Of a stretch of 64,000 nucleotides of DNA, positions 52,930 to 61,515 are shown piece after piece. The stretch's first letter is position 1; each line of letters opens with the position of its first letter. The notes beneath the pieces were generated by a model. That model had not been told where the DNA came from. It saw only the letters and a list, made by a program, of their open reading frames with translations, and searched no databases. Location: the NCBI GenBank assembly GCA_964563435.1, contig CAZLXI010000017.1:1-64000 (forward strand), in the 5' to 3' direction. This stretch comes from Leadbetterella sp964563435 (GTDB lineage Bacteria; Bacteroidota; Bacteroidia; Cytophagales; Spirosomataceae). Position numbers and translations under genes: made by a program.

Positions 52930-53772
52930 ATGCTTAGAATTCCTTCCGAAATATCGTCCCAGCCGTTTGAATCCCTGAAATTCAGGAAAAACACCTTTGT
53001 GGCGTTCAGAAGTAACCTCTATCCCTTCAGTAACCAGATCTTCTTTGAAGAAAACACGGTAATCTACATCCTGGAGGGAGACAAGATCTTCCGGTCGGAA
53101 AAGACGGAGTTCAAGGTAAAAAAAGGCGACCTCCTCTTTGTCAGAAAAGGATACTACCTCTATTCCGAGTCCACCAATGCCGGCTACAAAAGCCTCGTAT
53201 TTTTTATTGACAGTAACCTGATTCGGGAATTTGTCAGCCAGAATACCGGTATCCTGCAGGAGGGCCCGCCCCGGCAGTCGCCCTCCTGGGTGCTTAAGCT
53301 GGCCGCAGATGAATCCTTTGAAAAATTCGTGGAGTCTGTACTGCCCTATTTCCGGACCGAGACCCGCTACCTTGAGCACTTCCTCCGCCTCAAAGCCCAG
53401 GAGCTGTTGCTGCACCTGATCAATGCCGACACGGAAGGGAACTTCCGGAAGTTCCTCCTGGAAAACTTTAGCGGAAAAAAAATAGACCTGGATTATGTGG
53501 TGAATACCTTTTATCTGAAAAATCTGACCATACATGACCTCGCCAAAATCTCCGGGCGAAGCCTGTCGGCCTTTAAAAGGGAGTTTTCCGAAAAATACGG
53601 TGAGCCGCCTGCCGCCCGTATCCGGGCCAAAAAACTGGAGCATGCCCACTTCCTTCTCAAAAACAAACTGAATACGGTGGAAGAAGTGGCCGAGGCTGTG
53701 GGCTTTGATTCCGTGCCCCATTTTATTAAAAGCTTTAAAGAAAAATTCGGTACTACGCCCAAGAAAATATAA
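52930..53772 (+). CDS. AraC family transcriptional regulator
   Basis: The 280 residues have a cupin-like N-terminal half (about 30-110, VIYILEGDKIFRSEKTEFKVKKGDLLFVRKGYYLY) and a C-terminal AraC DNA-binding domain (about 175-280): LTIHDLAKISGRSLSAFKREFSEKYGEPPAARI, then VEEVAEAVGFDSVPHFIKSFKEKFGTTP. It is likely a ligand-controlled activator. The nearest target is the TolC-HlyD pair that follows 162 bases downstream in the same direction. Ligand unknown. Confidence 0.92.
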   Translation: MLRIPSEISSQPFESLKFRKNTFVAFRSNLYPFSNQIFFEENTVIYILEGDKIFRSEKTEFKVKKGDLLFVRKGYYLYSESTNAGYKSLVFFIDSNLIREFVSQNTGILQEGPPRQSPSWVLKLAADESFEKFVESVLPYFRTETRYLEHFLRLKAQELLLHLINADTEGNFRKFLLENFSGKKIDLDYVVNTFYLKNLTIHDLAKISGRSLSAFKREFSEKYGEPPAARIRAKKLEHAHFLLKNKLNTVEEVAEAVGFDSVPHFIKSFKEKFGTTPKKI

Positions 53773-53934
53773 ACCGTTTGTCCGGCACTGGCTACTTTCA
53801 CCCCGAAGAATGCCTGTTTACCCTTTGTATTCGACCGTTCAAATAAAAATAAGGATACCGCAAATCATATTGTAGTAAAATTGCAGTGTGCTTTTCAAAG
53901 CATCTTCCGGATCTTTAAACACATTTCAATTGAT

Positions 53935-55365
53935 ATGAAGTACTTACATATTCTTCTCTTTCTGGTGATCTCGAAGGGTGTAACCGCCCAGAACGGGAAT
54001 TCTTATACCCTCCGCGACTGTATAGAATATGCTCTTCAGAATAACATCAGCATCCGACAGTCGGAAGCGGCGGTAGAGAACAGTGATAACCTTCTGAACC
54101 AGTCGAAGGCCCAGCGCCTGCCTACCCTGAATGGCTTCATCGGTGGTAACGGCAATACGGGTAGAAACGTGGACCCCTTTACCAACGGTATCGTCACCCA
54201 GACCATCGGAACCAATAATATGGGGGTGGCGTTGAGCCTGCCGGTTTACCAGGGGAACCGCCTCAAAAATGCCGTGGAAAGAGACAAACTGTCGCTGGAG
54301 GCGTCGCTGACAGACGTGCAGACCCAGAAAAATAACATTGCCCTGCAGGTGGCTGTCGCCTATCTCAATGTGCTGTCATCCGAAGACCTCATTGAAGTGG
54401 CTCAAAAACAAGTGGAGGTTACCCTCCTGCAATATGATCGTACCCAGAAGCTGGTAGAGGGCGGAGCGCTCCCCGAAACCAACCTTTTCGACCTGGATGC
54501 CCAGAAAGCCAATGACGAGCTGGCCCTCGTCAATGCCGAAAACAGCCGCGAGTCGGCCTTTCTGGCGCTCAAAAGGGCCATGAACGCTCCTCTCGAAATG
54601 ATGTTCAGCGTAGTAAAGAGTGAAGTGCCCGAACCGGAGATGCTGAGCCAGGAGGCCTCTTCAGCCTCTATTTACCAAACGGCTCTGGGTTTTCTCCCCG
54701 AAATAAAGGCAGGGAAGATCCGGATGAGCGCGGCCGACCGGAACATTGCCATTGCCCGAAGTATGGGGCATCCCACCATCTCCTTCAGCACCAACTGGGG
54801 AACGGCGTACTCCAGTATGGCAAAACGGGCGGGAGAGATCACTAATTCTTCGCGGCCGATTCCTATCTCCGCCGAGTTCCAGGGACAAACCATCCCGCTG
54901 GTGATCAACTGGCCCGAGGCCAGCTATACCATGGAGGGCATCCCTTATTTTAACCAGCTGGGCAATAACCAGAACCTGAGCTTTGGCGTTTCGGTAAACA
55001 TTCCAATATTCAACCGTTTCAATACAAAATACCAGACCCAGGCTGCCCAGGTACAGAAAAAACAGACAGACCTGCAGAACAAGGCTACTGAAATACAGAT
55101 AAAGCAAAACATTGATCAGGCTTACATCGATATGCTCAACGCCCGGAAAAAATATACGGCCACTCTGACACAGGCACAGGCCCTCGACAAAGCGTTTATT
55201 GCCGCGGAGAAAAGATATAACGCCGGCGCCGGAACCTTTGTGGACTATAACCTGGCCAAAACCAACCTCGACCGGGCGAATACCAATCTTGTAATCGCAA
55301 AATATGATTATATTTTCAAGACTAAAGTATTAGATTTTTATCAAAACAAACCGCTTGAATTCTAA
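53935..55365 (+). CDS. TolC family outer-membrane channel
   Basis: I start at ATG 53935 (MKYLHILLFLVISKGVTAQ, signal peptide), because a box resembling the -7 element (TAAAATTG near 53875-53882) lies upstream of it but overlaps the earlier in-frame ATG at 53881. The 476 residues have two OEP repeats (about 25-230 and 260-470) with YTLRDCIEYALQNNISIRQSEA at the start and GAGTFVDYNLAKTNLDRANTNL near the end. It forms the outer-membrane exit for the HlyD adaptor encoded 12 bases downstream. Unlike the operon at 11-19.7 kb, no ATPase or permease follows. Confidence 0.92.
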   Translation: MKYLHILLFLVISKGVTAQNGNSYTLRDCIEYALQNNISIRQSEAAVENSDNLLNQSKAQRLPTLNGFIGGNGNTGRNVDPFTNGIVTQTIGTNNMGVALSLPVYQGNRLKNAVERDKLSLEASLTDVQTQKNNIALQVAVAYLNVLSSEDLIEVAQKQVEVTLLQYDRTQKLVEGGALPETNLFDLDAQKANDELALVNAENSRESAFLALKRAMNAPLEMMFSVVKSEVPEPEMLSQEASSASIYQTALGFLPEIKAGKIRMSAADRNIAIARSMGHPTISFSTNWGTAYSSMAKRAGEITNSSRPIPISAEFQGQTIPLVINWPEASYTMEGIPYFNQLGNNQNLSFGVSVNIPIFNRFNTKYQTQAAQVQKKQTDLQNKATEIQIKQNIDQAYIDMLNARKKYTATLTQAQALDKAFIAAEKRYNAGAGTFVDYNLAKTNLDRANTNLVIAKYDYIFKTKVLDFYQNKPLEF

Positions 55366-55377
55366 ACCGACAGATAT

Positions 55378-56772
55378 ATGAAAAAGAAGTCCAAAAAAAT
55401 AATATGGGTGATCTCAGGCCTGCTGGCTGCCCTGTTACTGTTCCTCATCATCGGGAAAAAAGCCGGATGGATCGGCGTCGAAAAGCCCACACAGGTAGAG
55501 ATCACGAAAGTGGCCACCGGGAACCTCACCCAGTCGGTTTCAGCTTCAGGCAAGATTCAGCCGGAAGTAGAAGTGAAAATATCGCCTGATGTGCCGGGAG
55601 AGATCATCGCCCTTTACGTGAAGGAAGGCGACTCGGTTCAAAAAGGCCAGCTTCTGCTCAGGATACAACCCGAAAACTACGTTTCCGTGGTAGAAAGATC
55701 CAAAGCCGGAGTGAACCAGAGCAAAGCCTCTGCTGAGCAATCCAAGGCAGCCATAGCCCGGGCCGAGTCGCAGCTTGTGCGCCTGGAGACCGAGTTCAGC
55801 CGCCAGAAAAAACTGTATGAAGACAAGGTGGTTTCCCTGTCTGACCTCCAGACCGCCGAGGCCAACCTTCTGGCCGCCCGCCAGGACCTGGCCTCTGCCA
55901 AAGCCAACTATGAAGCGGCCCGGTTTGGTATAAACAGCTCCGAAGCGGCGCTGAAAGATGCCTCGGAGAACCTCCGGAAAACCAATATCTACGCCCCCGT
56001 GAGCGGTATTGTCTCCAAACTGGCCGTGGAGCTGGGGGAAAGAGTGGTAGGAACCTCCCAGATGGCCGGTACCGAACTGCTGCGGATCGCCAACCTGAAC
56101 AACATGGAAGTGCGGGTAAATGTCAATGAGAACGACATCATCCGGGTAGACCTGGGCGACACCGTTATTGTGGATGTGGATGCCTACAGTGACCAGAACA
56201 AGAAATTCAAAGGGCTCGTGACCCGGGTGGCGAACACCGCCATAGGCTCCGGCGGCTCACTGACCGCGGCAGCCAGTAACAGCACGGAGTCGGTGACCGA
56301 ATTCGAGGTCAGGATCAAAATCCTTCCCGAATCTTACCGCGAGCTGATCGATCATTCCCGTGGTAAAAAATATCCCTTCAAACCGGGTATGACCGCCACC
56401 GTAGACATCATCACCGAAAAGAAAAACAACGTACTCACCATCCCGATCTCGGCCGTAACCACCCGTACACAGAAAACGGAAACTCCTGAAGCGGATGACC
56501 GCTTCGGAGCTATCACCGAAGACAACACCAAAACAGAAAAGCCGAAAGAGATCGTGTTTGTGAATGAGGACGGTCTGGCGAAAAAACGGGAAGTAACCAC
56601 CGGCATCACCGACATTGCTACCGGAAACATCGAGATCCTTTCCGGCCTGAAAGCCGGCGAGCAGGTGATCACCGGTCCGTTCATTGAGGTTTCCAAACGC
56701 CTGGACGAGGGCAGCAAGATCGCCGACAAAAACGCAGAGGTCAAACCCGCCCCAAAAGACAAAAAGAAGTAA
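55378..56772 (+). CDS. HlyD/MacA-type periplasmic adaptor protein
   Basis: The 464 residues have a membrane helix (about 8-26), lipoyl halves (VSASGKIQPEVEVKISPDVPGEI near 57-80, ending in NIYAPVSGIVSKLAVELGERV near 200-220), a helical hairpin between (about 100-195) and beta-barrel and membrane-proximal domains. The final 60 residues are charged and low in complexity (NTKTEKPKE, PAPKDKKK). The gene ends just before an intrinsic terminator, so the pair with TolC lacks its own pump and must work with a permease encoded elsewhere. Confidence 0.92.
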   Translation: MKKKSKKIIWVISGLLAALLLFLIIGKKAGWIGVEKPTQVEITKVATGNLTQSVSASGKIQPEVEVKISPDVPGEIIALYVKEGDSVQKGQLLLRIQPENYVSVVERSKAGVNQSKASAEQSKAAIARAESQLVRLETEFSRQKKLYEDKVVSLSDLQTAEANLLAARQDLASAKANYEAARFGINSSEAALKDASENLRKTNIYAPVSGIVSKLAVELGERVVGTSQMAGTELLRIANLNNMEVRVNVNENDIIRVDLGDTVIVDVDAYSDQNKKFKGLVTRVANTAIGSGGSLTAAASNSTESVTEFEVRIKILPESYRELIDHSRGKKYPFKPGMTATVDIITEKKNNVLTIPISAVTTRTQKTETPEADDRFGAITEDNTKTEKPKEIVFVNEDGLAKKREVTTGITDIATGNIEILSGLKAGEQVITGPFIEVSKRLDEGSKIADKNAEVKPAPKDKKK

Positions 56773-56789
56773 AAAAATAAGACCCGTTA

Positions 56790-56827
56790 AACAGCACAGA
56801 TAACCTATCTGTGCTGTTTTTGTTTTT
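56790..56827 (+). terminator. Intrinsic terminator of the TolC-HlyD pair
   Basis: AACAGCACAGATA and its exact reverse complement enclose a three-base loop, followed by a T-rich tract (TTTTTGTTTTT). It lies 18 bases after the HlyD stop. Confidence 0.9.
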
Positions 56828-56881
56828 ATGAACCATAGCGTAAAAGCGATCGTTTCATTATTAGCAGCTTAAATAATTTAA

Positions 56882-56889
56882 TACTTTTG
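56882..56889 (+). promoter_or_regulatory. -7 box of ftsY, with a strong Shine-Dalgarno downstream
   Basis: TACTTTTG matches TAnnTTTG; transcription would begin near 56896, about 19 bases before ATG 56915. The leader contains GAGGAGG immediately before the start, an unusually good ribosome-binding site for this phylum. Confidence 0.55.
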
Positions 56890-56914
56890 TACGAAATTCA
56901 AACAATGAGGAGGA

Positions 56915-57871
56915 ATGGGCTTTTTTGATTTTTTCAGCAAAGAAAAAAAGGAATCTTTAGATAAAGGACTTGAAAAGTCCAAGACCGGGATCTTTGATAA
57001 GATCACCAAGGCCATCGTGGGGAAGTCGGAAGTAGATGAAGAGGTCCTGGACGAGTTGGAAGAGATCCTCATCAGCTCTGACGTAGGAGTGGAAACTACC
57101 GTAAAGATCATCCGGCGCATCGAAGCCCGGGTGGCGCAGGATAAGTATACTTCCACCGCCGAACTTGACCGTATCCTCAGGGAAGAGGTGGCCGACCTGC
57201 TGCAGGAAAACAATTCCCAGGACGTCATCAACAGTTTTGAGACCGAAAACCTTCCCAAACCGTACGTGCTGATGGTAGTGGGTGTTAACGGAGTGGGCAA
57301 GACTACCACTATAGGCAAGCTGGCCCATAATTTCACCCAAAACGGCAAAAAAGTAGTGCTGGGAGCGGCAGACACCTTCCGAGCCGCCGCCGTAGACCAG
57401 CTCAAGCTTTGGGGAGAACGCGTAGGCGTGGAAGTGATAGACCACGGCATGAACACCGACCCTTCGTCGGTAGCTTATGATGCCGTGAAGGCAGGGGTGG
57501 AAAAAGCCGCCGATGTCATCATCATCGATACCGCCGGCCGCCTCCACACCAAAGTGAACCTCATGAATGAACTGGGAAAGATCAAACGTGTAGTGCAAAA
57601 AGTACTGCCGGAAGCTCCGCACGAGGTGATGCTCGTTCTCGACGGCAGCACCGGCCAGAACGCCGTGATCCAGGCCCGTGAATTCACCCGCGTAACCGAC
57701 GTAAACTCCCTGGCCATCACCAAGCTTGACGGCACCGCCAAGGGTGGTGTGGTTATCGGTATATCAGATGAGTTTAAAATCCCTGTCAAATACATCGGTG
57801 TAGGCGAAAAAATGGAAGATCTGCAGGTGTTTAATAAGATGGCGTTTGTGGAGAGCTTATTTAATAAGTGA
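56915..57871 (+). CDS. ftsY: Signal recognition particle receptor FtsY
   Basis: The 318 residues form the NG domain of FtsY: a helical N domain (about 1-95), then G1 GVNGVGKTTTIGKLA, DTFRAAAVDQL, IIIDTAGRLHTKVNLMNEL, TKLDGTAKGG and GVGEKMEDLQVF. It docks the SRP-ribosome complex at the inner membrane. There is almost no acidic A domain, as is common in this phylum. It stands alone between an intrinsic terminator and a small unknown gene. Confidence 0.98.
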   Translation: MGFFDFFSKEKKESLDKGLEKSKTGIFDKITKAIVGKSEVDEEVLDELEEILISSDVGVETTVKIIRRIEARVAQDKYTSTAELDRILREEVADLLQENNSQDVINSFETENLPKPYVLMVVGVNGVGKTTTIGKLAHNFTQNGKKVVLGAADTFRAAAVDQLKLWGERVGVEVIDHGMNTDPSSVAYDAVKAGVEKAADVIIIDTAGRLHTKVNLMNELGKIKRVVQKVLPEAPHEVMLVLDGSTGQNAVIQAREFTRVTDVNSLAITKLDGTAKGGVVIGISDEFKIPVKYIGVGEKMEDLQVFNKMAFVESLFNK

Positions 57872-57879
57872 TAGTCTTT

Positions 57880-57899
57880 CTGCTTTTTTAAAAAAGCAG
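57880..57899 (+). terminator. Palindrome after ftsY
   Basis: CTGCTTTTTTAAAAAAGCAG is a perfect 20-base palindrome nine bases after the ftsY stop. It is a weak terminator candidate, since the stem is AT-rich. Confidence 0.45.
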
Positions 57900-58012
57900 G
57901 ACAAAAACCTGCATTTTAGAAAAGCCTCTTTCGTCGACTACGTCAGGCTCAAACGGCCTCTAAAATCCGAATAAGGTTCATTAGTATTTACGCCCGTCTA
58001 CATGTATTAAAC

Positions 58013-58348
58013 TTGGATTATAACAATAAAACTTTCCGTCCCGTCAGCAACACCGAAAATGGGGAAACTTCCGAAGAAACCGTTTTTGTGTACAAACAAA
58101 CCGGCAATATTCTCACTTCAGAATACTCCGGCGGGAAAATCATAACCGGGCATTTGATCGGCTTAGTCGATGAAGCCGGTAACATTGATATGCGTTACCA
58201 ACAGGTCAACGACAAAGGGGAAATCATGACCGGCGTTTGCCGGTCCAGACCTGAAATTCTGCCCGACGGCAGGCTCCGCCTTTATGAAAGCTGGCAGTGG
58301 ACCTCAGGTGATTTATCTAAGGGAGAATCGGTGATAGAAGAGATCTGA
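58013..58348 (+). CDS. Small conserved protein of unknown function with a TTG start
   Basis: The 111-residue protein begins with TTG at 58013 (no ATG is available). It is rich in beta strands: TVFVYKQTGNILTSEYSGGKIITGHLIGLV, then IDMRYQQVND and LRLYESWQW. It matches a small family often mislabelled as N-acetylglutamate synthase in Bacteroidota (from memory). No signal peptide or membrane segment. Function unknown. Confidence 0.65.
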   Translation: MDYNNKTFRPVSNTENGETSEETVFVYKQTGNILTSEYSGGKIITGHLIGLVDEAGNIDMRYQQVNDKGEIMTGVCRSRPEILPDGRLRLYESWQWTSGDLSKGESVIEEI

Positions 58349-58450
58349 AGAGTGTAAAAATCCATACCCCATTTTTTGGGGTAAGTCCGGAAATATTAAC
58401 TCTGTCTAAAAAAATCTCTCTAAATTAATAATCCTGTTTTATTATTTTTT

Positions 58451-58491
58451 TAATTTTGTTTAATACTATTAAATAATTTACTGGTATTAAA
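58451..58491 (+). promoter_or_regulatory. TetR gene promoter and possible operator
   Basis: TAATTTTG (58451-58458) matches TAnnTTTG and starts the mRNA near 58465. TTTAATAC (58459-58466) and its exact reverse complement (58484-58491) flank the start site, a plausible self-repression operator for the TetR protein starting at 58493. Confidence 0.45.
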
Positions 58492-58492
58492 T

Positions 58493-59083
58493 ATGAGTAG
58501 CCGGATCAGAAGACAGGAAGACACGGAAAACTTCAAAAAAAAGGTATTGGATACCGCCCTTCTTTTAATGCATGAGGAGAACGACTGGTCTATGGTTTCG
58601 GTGAATAAAATAGCTTCCCTGATGAGATATACCCCACCCAACATTTACCATTATTTTGAGAGTAAGGATGATATCCTGTTTCAGTTGGGTTGCAGGGGAT
58701 CTTCTATCCTCAATTCCAAATTCAGGGCAGTGGCTGAAAACGCGGAATGGACGCCCCGGGAAAAACTACTGCAAATAGGCGTGGCTTACTGGGATTTCTC
58801 TGTAGAACACGGCGAGCTTTACGATCTGATGTTTCATATAAAGCAGAAAAAATTACCTAAAGAGCTTATATATAATAATATAAAAACCATACAAGGTATA
58901 ATAAAAGAGGTAAATCCTGTCATCACCACTGACATGGAAGCATACAAAGTCTATAATGGTTTGCACTGTGTATTGCATGGATTTATTTCCATAAAAAGAA
59001 ATAACCGGATTCCCATAGACGATCATAACTACTTCAAAGTGCTTTTTGATGAGGCTTTGAGTAAGTTCGTGGAGCAGGTGTAA
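58493..59083 (+). CDS. TetR family transcriptional regulator
   Basis: The 196 residues have a TetR helix-turn-helix (about 12-62; VLDTALLLMHEENDWSMVSVNKIASLMRYTPPNIYHYFESKDDIL) and a helical ligand-binding half resembling TetR_C_WHG (EHGELYDLMFH). It probably controls the alpha/beta hydrolase and MFS genes that follow. Ligand unknown. Confidence 0.9.
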   Translation: MSSRIRRQEDTENFKKKVLDTALLLMHEENDWSMVSVNKIASLMRYTPPNIYHYFESKDDILFQLGCRGSSILNSKFRAVAENAEWTPREKLLQIGVAYWDFSVEHGELYDLMFHIKQKKLPKELIYNNIKTIQGIIKEVNPVITTDMEAYKVYNGLHCVLHGFISIKRNNRIPIDDHNYFKVLFDEALSKFVEQV

Positions 59084-59127
59084 TAAACGATTCTCAGTAA
59101 ATATTAACGATAACCCGTAAACGTTCT

Positions 59128-60093
59128 ATGAAAAGAGTACTTAAAAAAATCCTGATCGGCCTCGTGGTCCTGGTGGCATTGGTCGCTATCGGCGGATTGA
59201 TCCTTGCCTATCTTCCCGTTCCGTCACAAAACAGTAACAAAGGAATTACCCCCGGGCAGGCCACTGCTCTAAGAAAGGAATATACCGGCCCCCATCATCA
59301 GTTCACCACCACCGACGGAGAAACGATCTTTCTGAGAAGATGGGATCCGGATACCCTGAGTCCTGCAAAGAAAGACATCGCTGTTTTGATTTTTCATGGC
59401 ATTACAGCCCATTCCGGAGCCTATAATATGGCAGGAGTCCCTATTTCTGCCGGAGGGTATACCACATTTGGTATGGATTGCAGGGGTCATGGATTATCCG
59501 GTGGTAACCGGGGTGATAATCCCGGCAGAGATCGCTGGGTAGCAGATTTAGCCGAGTCTGTCCAATATGTAAAGAGTCTCGGCTTTTCAAAAGTAGTGAT
59601 CTTAGGGCACAGCCTGGGGGTAGCATCTGCGATATGTACCACTAACGCTATTCCCGATGAAATTTCCGGGTTAATATTACTCTCCGGAGCTTATGAAGGC
59701 AGAAAAGGACTTTCGAAACCTATCCCCTTCTTTAAAAAAGCCCGGATCCTTGCCAGTTCCGTATTCCGTCCCACTCACCCGGCCGTAGAATATTACAGGG
59801 AAGGAATGTCGGGAACGAGTGATACTCTTTTTACTTTCCGGTATACGCTCCGGTATATGACCATGCTGGATGTAAAAACACTCCGTTTGCCCGAAAACAT
59901 GAACATTCCCGTGCTGGTAGGTACCGGTGACAACGACGAACTTTTTGAAGTAGAAAAAGTGAGGGAGCTATATGACCTGGTTCCGGGTAATCAAAAGGAA
60001 TTTGTAGTCCTGGAAAACACCACACATGCCGTTTTCCCTGTGGAAAGCTGGGAGCGACTGGTCGTTTGGCTGGATAAGACCTATACTCCCTGA
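59128..60093 (+). CDS. Membrane-anchored alpha/beta hydrolase (serine aminopeptidase S33-like)
   Basis: The 321 residues have an N-terminal membrane anchor (about 9-28) and a hydrolase domain: FHGITAHSGAYN (oxyanion region, about 89-100), nucleophile Ser162 in ILGHSLGVASA, acid in GTGDNDELF near residue 273, and His in NTTHAVFPVESWE near 303. The fold matches monoacylglycerol lipase-like enzymes, so a lipid or ester substrate is likely. The MFS gene starts 11 bases downstream, suggesting that the product is exported or imported by that protein. Confidence 0.88.
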   Translation: MKRVLKKILIGLVVLVALVAIGGLILAYLPVPSQNSNKGITPGQATALRKEYTGPHHQFTTTDGETIFLRRWDPDTLSPAKKDIAVLIFHGITAHSGAYNMAGVPISAGGYTTFGMDCRGHGLSGGNRGDNPGRDRWVADLAESVQYVKSLGFSKVVILGHSLGVASAICTTNAIPDEISGLILLSGAYEGRKGLSKPIPFFKKARILASSVFRPTHPAVEYYREGMSGTSDTLFTFRYTLRYMTMLDVKTLRLPENMNIPVLVGTGDNDELFEVEKVRELYDLVPGNQKEFVVLENTTHAVFPVESWERLVVWLDKTYTP

Positions 60094-60104
60094 TCCTGCC
60101 CCGT

Positions 60105-61397
60105 ATGGAATCGCACCCGGACCTCCGCAAGTCATGGTATGTAGTAGGCATTCTGACTCTGGCTTATGTATCCTCTTTTATAGACCGGCAAATCTTATCT
60201 CTCCTGGTAGAACCGATAAAAAGGGACCTGCAGATTTCCGATACGCAGATAAGCCTTTTAATGGGGCTTTCATTCGGTATTTTTTATACCCTTCTGGGCA
60301 TTCCCATTGCCCGGCTGGCCGATCTGCGAAGCCGCAAACAGATCATTTCATGGGGCATTGGCCTGTGGTCGGTCATGACGGCCGTTTGCGGCCTGGCCGG
60401 TAACTACATTCAGCTCTTCCTTGCCCGTATGGGGGTGGGGGTGGGAGAGGCGGCACTTTCTCCTGCTGCGTATTCCATGATCGCCGACCTCTTCCCGAAA
60501 AGCAGGCTGGCCATGGCCAACAGCGTCTATAACATGGGGATTTTCATTGGCTCAGGCTTGGCCTTCCTGATTGGAGGATTCGTGGTTAACCTGGTGAATG
60601 TGCACGAAATGTGGCATATACCCTTGTTTGGAAGTGTGTTCCCCTGGCAGGTGGTTTTCTTTTTTGTGGGCTTACCCGGCCTTCTCATCGTCTTCCTGAT
60701 CTCCAGGATAAAAGAACCTGTCAGAAAAGTAAATGATGCTGAAAAAGCATCGGTTTCGCAAACCGTTTCTTACCTTCTGAAAAATGCTAAAACCTACCTC
60801 AACATTAACCTGGGTCTTGGCTTCTTAACCCTGGTAAACTATGCCAACGCCGCCTGGATCCCGTCGTTTTTTGTCAGAACCTACGGCTGGACCGCCTCAA
60901 AATCAGGAGCAGTCTATGGTCTTTTAATGTTTATATTCGGCACTTCAGGTTTATGGTTTGGAGGCCGGTTAGCGGATAAATTAACGCAGAAGGGATTCAA
61001 AGACGGACGTGTCAGAGCCTGCCTGTACCTGATGACAGCTCTTTTGGTTTGCTGCTGGATATTCCCGCTTATGCCGCATGGAGAATGGGCGGCCCTGGCG
61101 TTAATCCCGGTAGCCTTTTTTTCATCTTCCCCCCTTGGAGCCGGTACGGCAGCCATTGCAGAGGTTACACCCAACCGCATGCGGGCAATGGCTTCAGCAC
61201 TTTATTTATTTATGGTGAATATCTTAGGCCTGATCTTTGGTCCCCTGTCTGTTGCCTTATTAACGGATCACTATTTTCACGATACCGGTATGATCCGTTA
61301 TTCTATATTGTTGGTGATGGTGGGCGGGATGATCGCCGCATTATTTTTCATGTACTTATCCTTAAAACCATACCGGGAAATGGAGCGACCGGAGTGA
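60105..61397 (+). CDS. MFS transporter of the Spinster type
   Basis: The 430 residues have 12 membrane helices. The first half carries YVSSFIDRQILSLLVEPIKRDLQISDTQISLLMG and IARLADLRSRKQII, and ARMGVGVGEAALSPAAYSMIADLFPKSRLA near 110-140 is characteristic of Spinster-like lipid transporters. With the hydrolase, it looks like a lipid uptake or efflux unit under the TetR regulator. Confidence 0.9.
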   Translation: MESHPDLRKSWYVVGILTLAYVSSFIDRQILSLLVEPIKRDLQISDTQISLLMGLSFGIFYTLLGIPIARLADLRSRKQIISWGIGLWSVMTAVCGLAGNYIQLFLARMGVGVGEAALSPAAYSMIADLFPKSRLAMANSVYNMGIFIGSGLAFLIGGFVVNLVNVHEMWHIPLFGSVFPWQVVFFFVGLPGLLIVFLISRIKEPVRKVNDAEKASVSQTVSYLLKNAKTYLNINLGLGFLTLVNYANAAWIPSFFVRTYGWTASKSGAVYGLLMFIFGTSGLWFGGRLADKLTQKGFKDGRVRACLYLMTALLVCCWIFPLMPHGEWAALALIPVAFFSSSPLGAGTAAIAEVTPNRMRAMASALYLFMVNILGLIFGPLSVALLTDHYFHDTGMIRYSILLVMVGGMIAALFFMYLSLKPYREMERPE

Positions 61398-61408
61398 GCC
61401 GGGGTAAT

Positions 61409-61472
61409 AAATCCAAGAAAGTTATAACTTTTTCGGAATGAAATCCGAAAAAGTTATAACTTTCTTGGATTT
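61409..61472. repeat. Perfect 29-bp inverted repeat between MFS and ATPase genes
   Basis: Arms 61409-61437 and 61444-61472 are exact reverse complements with a six-base loop. The loop holds an ATG in frame with the ATPase, so the right arm can be read as coding, but I take the later ATG 61516 as the start. As RNA it would form a very long perfect stem suited to RNase III; as a terminator it lacks a T-tract. Confidence 0.85.
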
Positions 61473-61515
61473 CGTTCCCAAAAAATCTAATTTTGAACTA
61501 AATCAGAACAAACTT

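Noticed and set aside
57900..58012. A small gene between ftsY and the 111-residue protein
   Set aside because: No frame with a plausible start and protein-like composition was found in this short gap.
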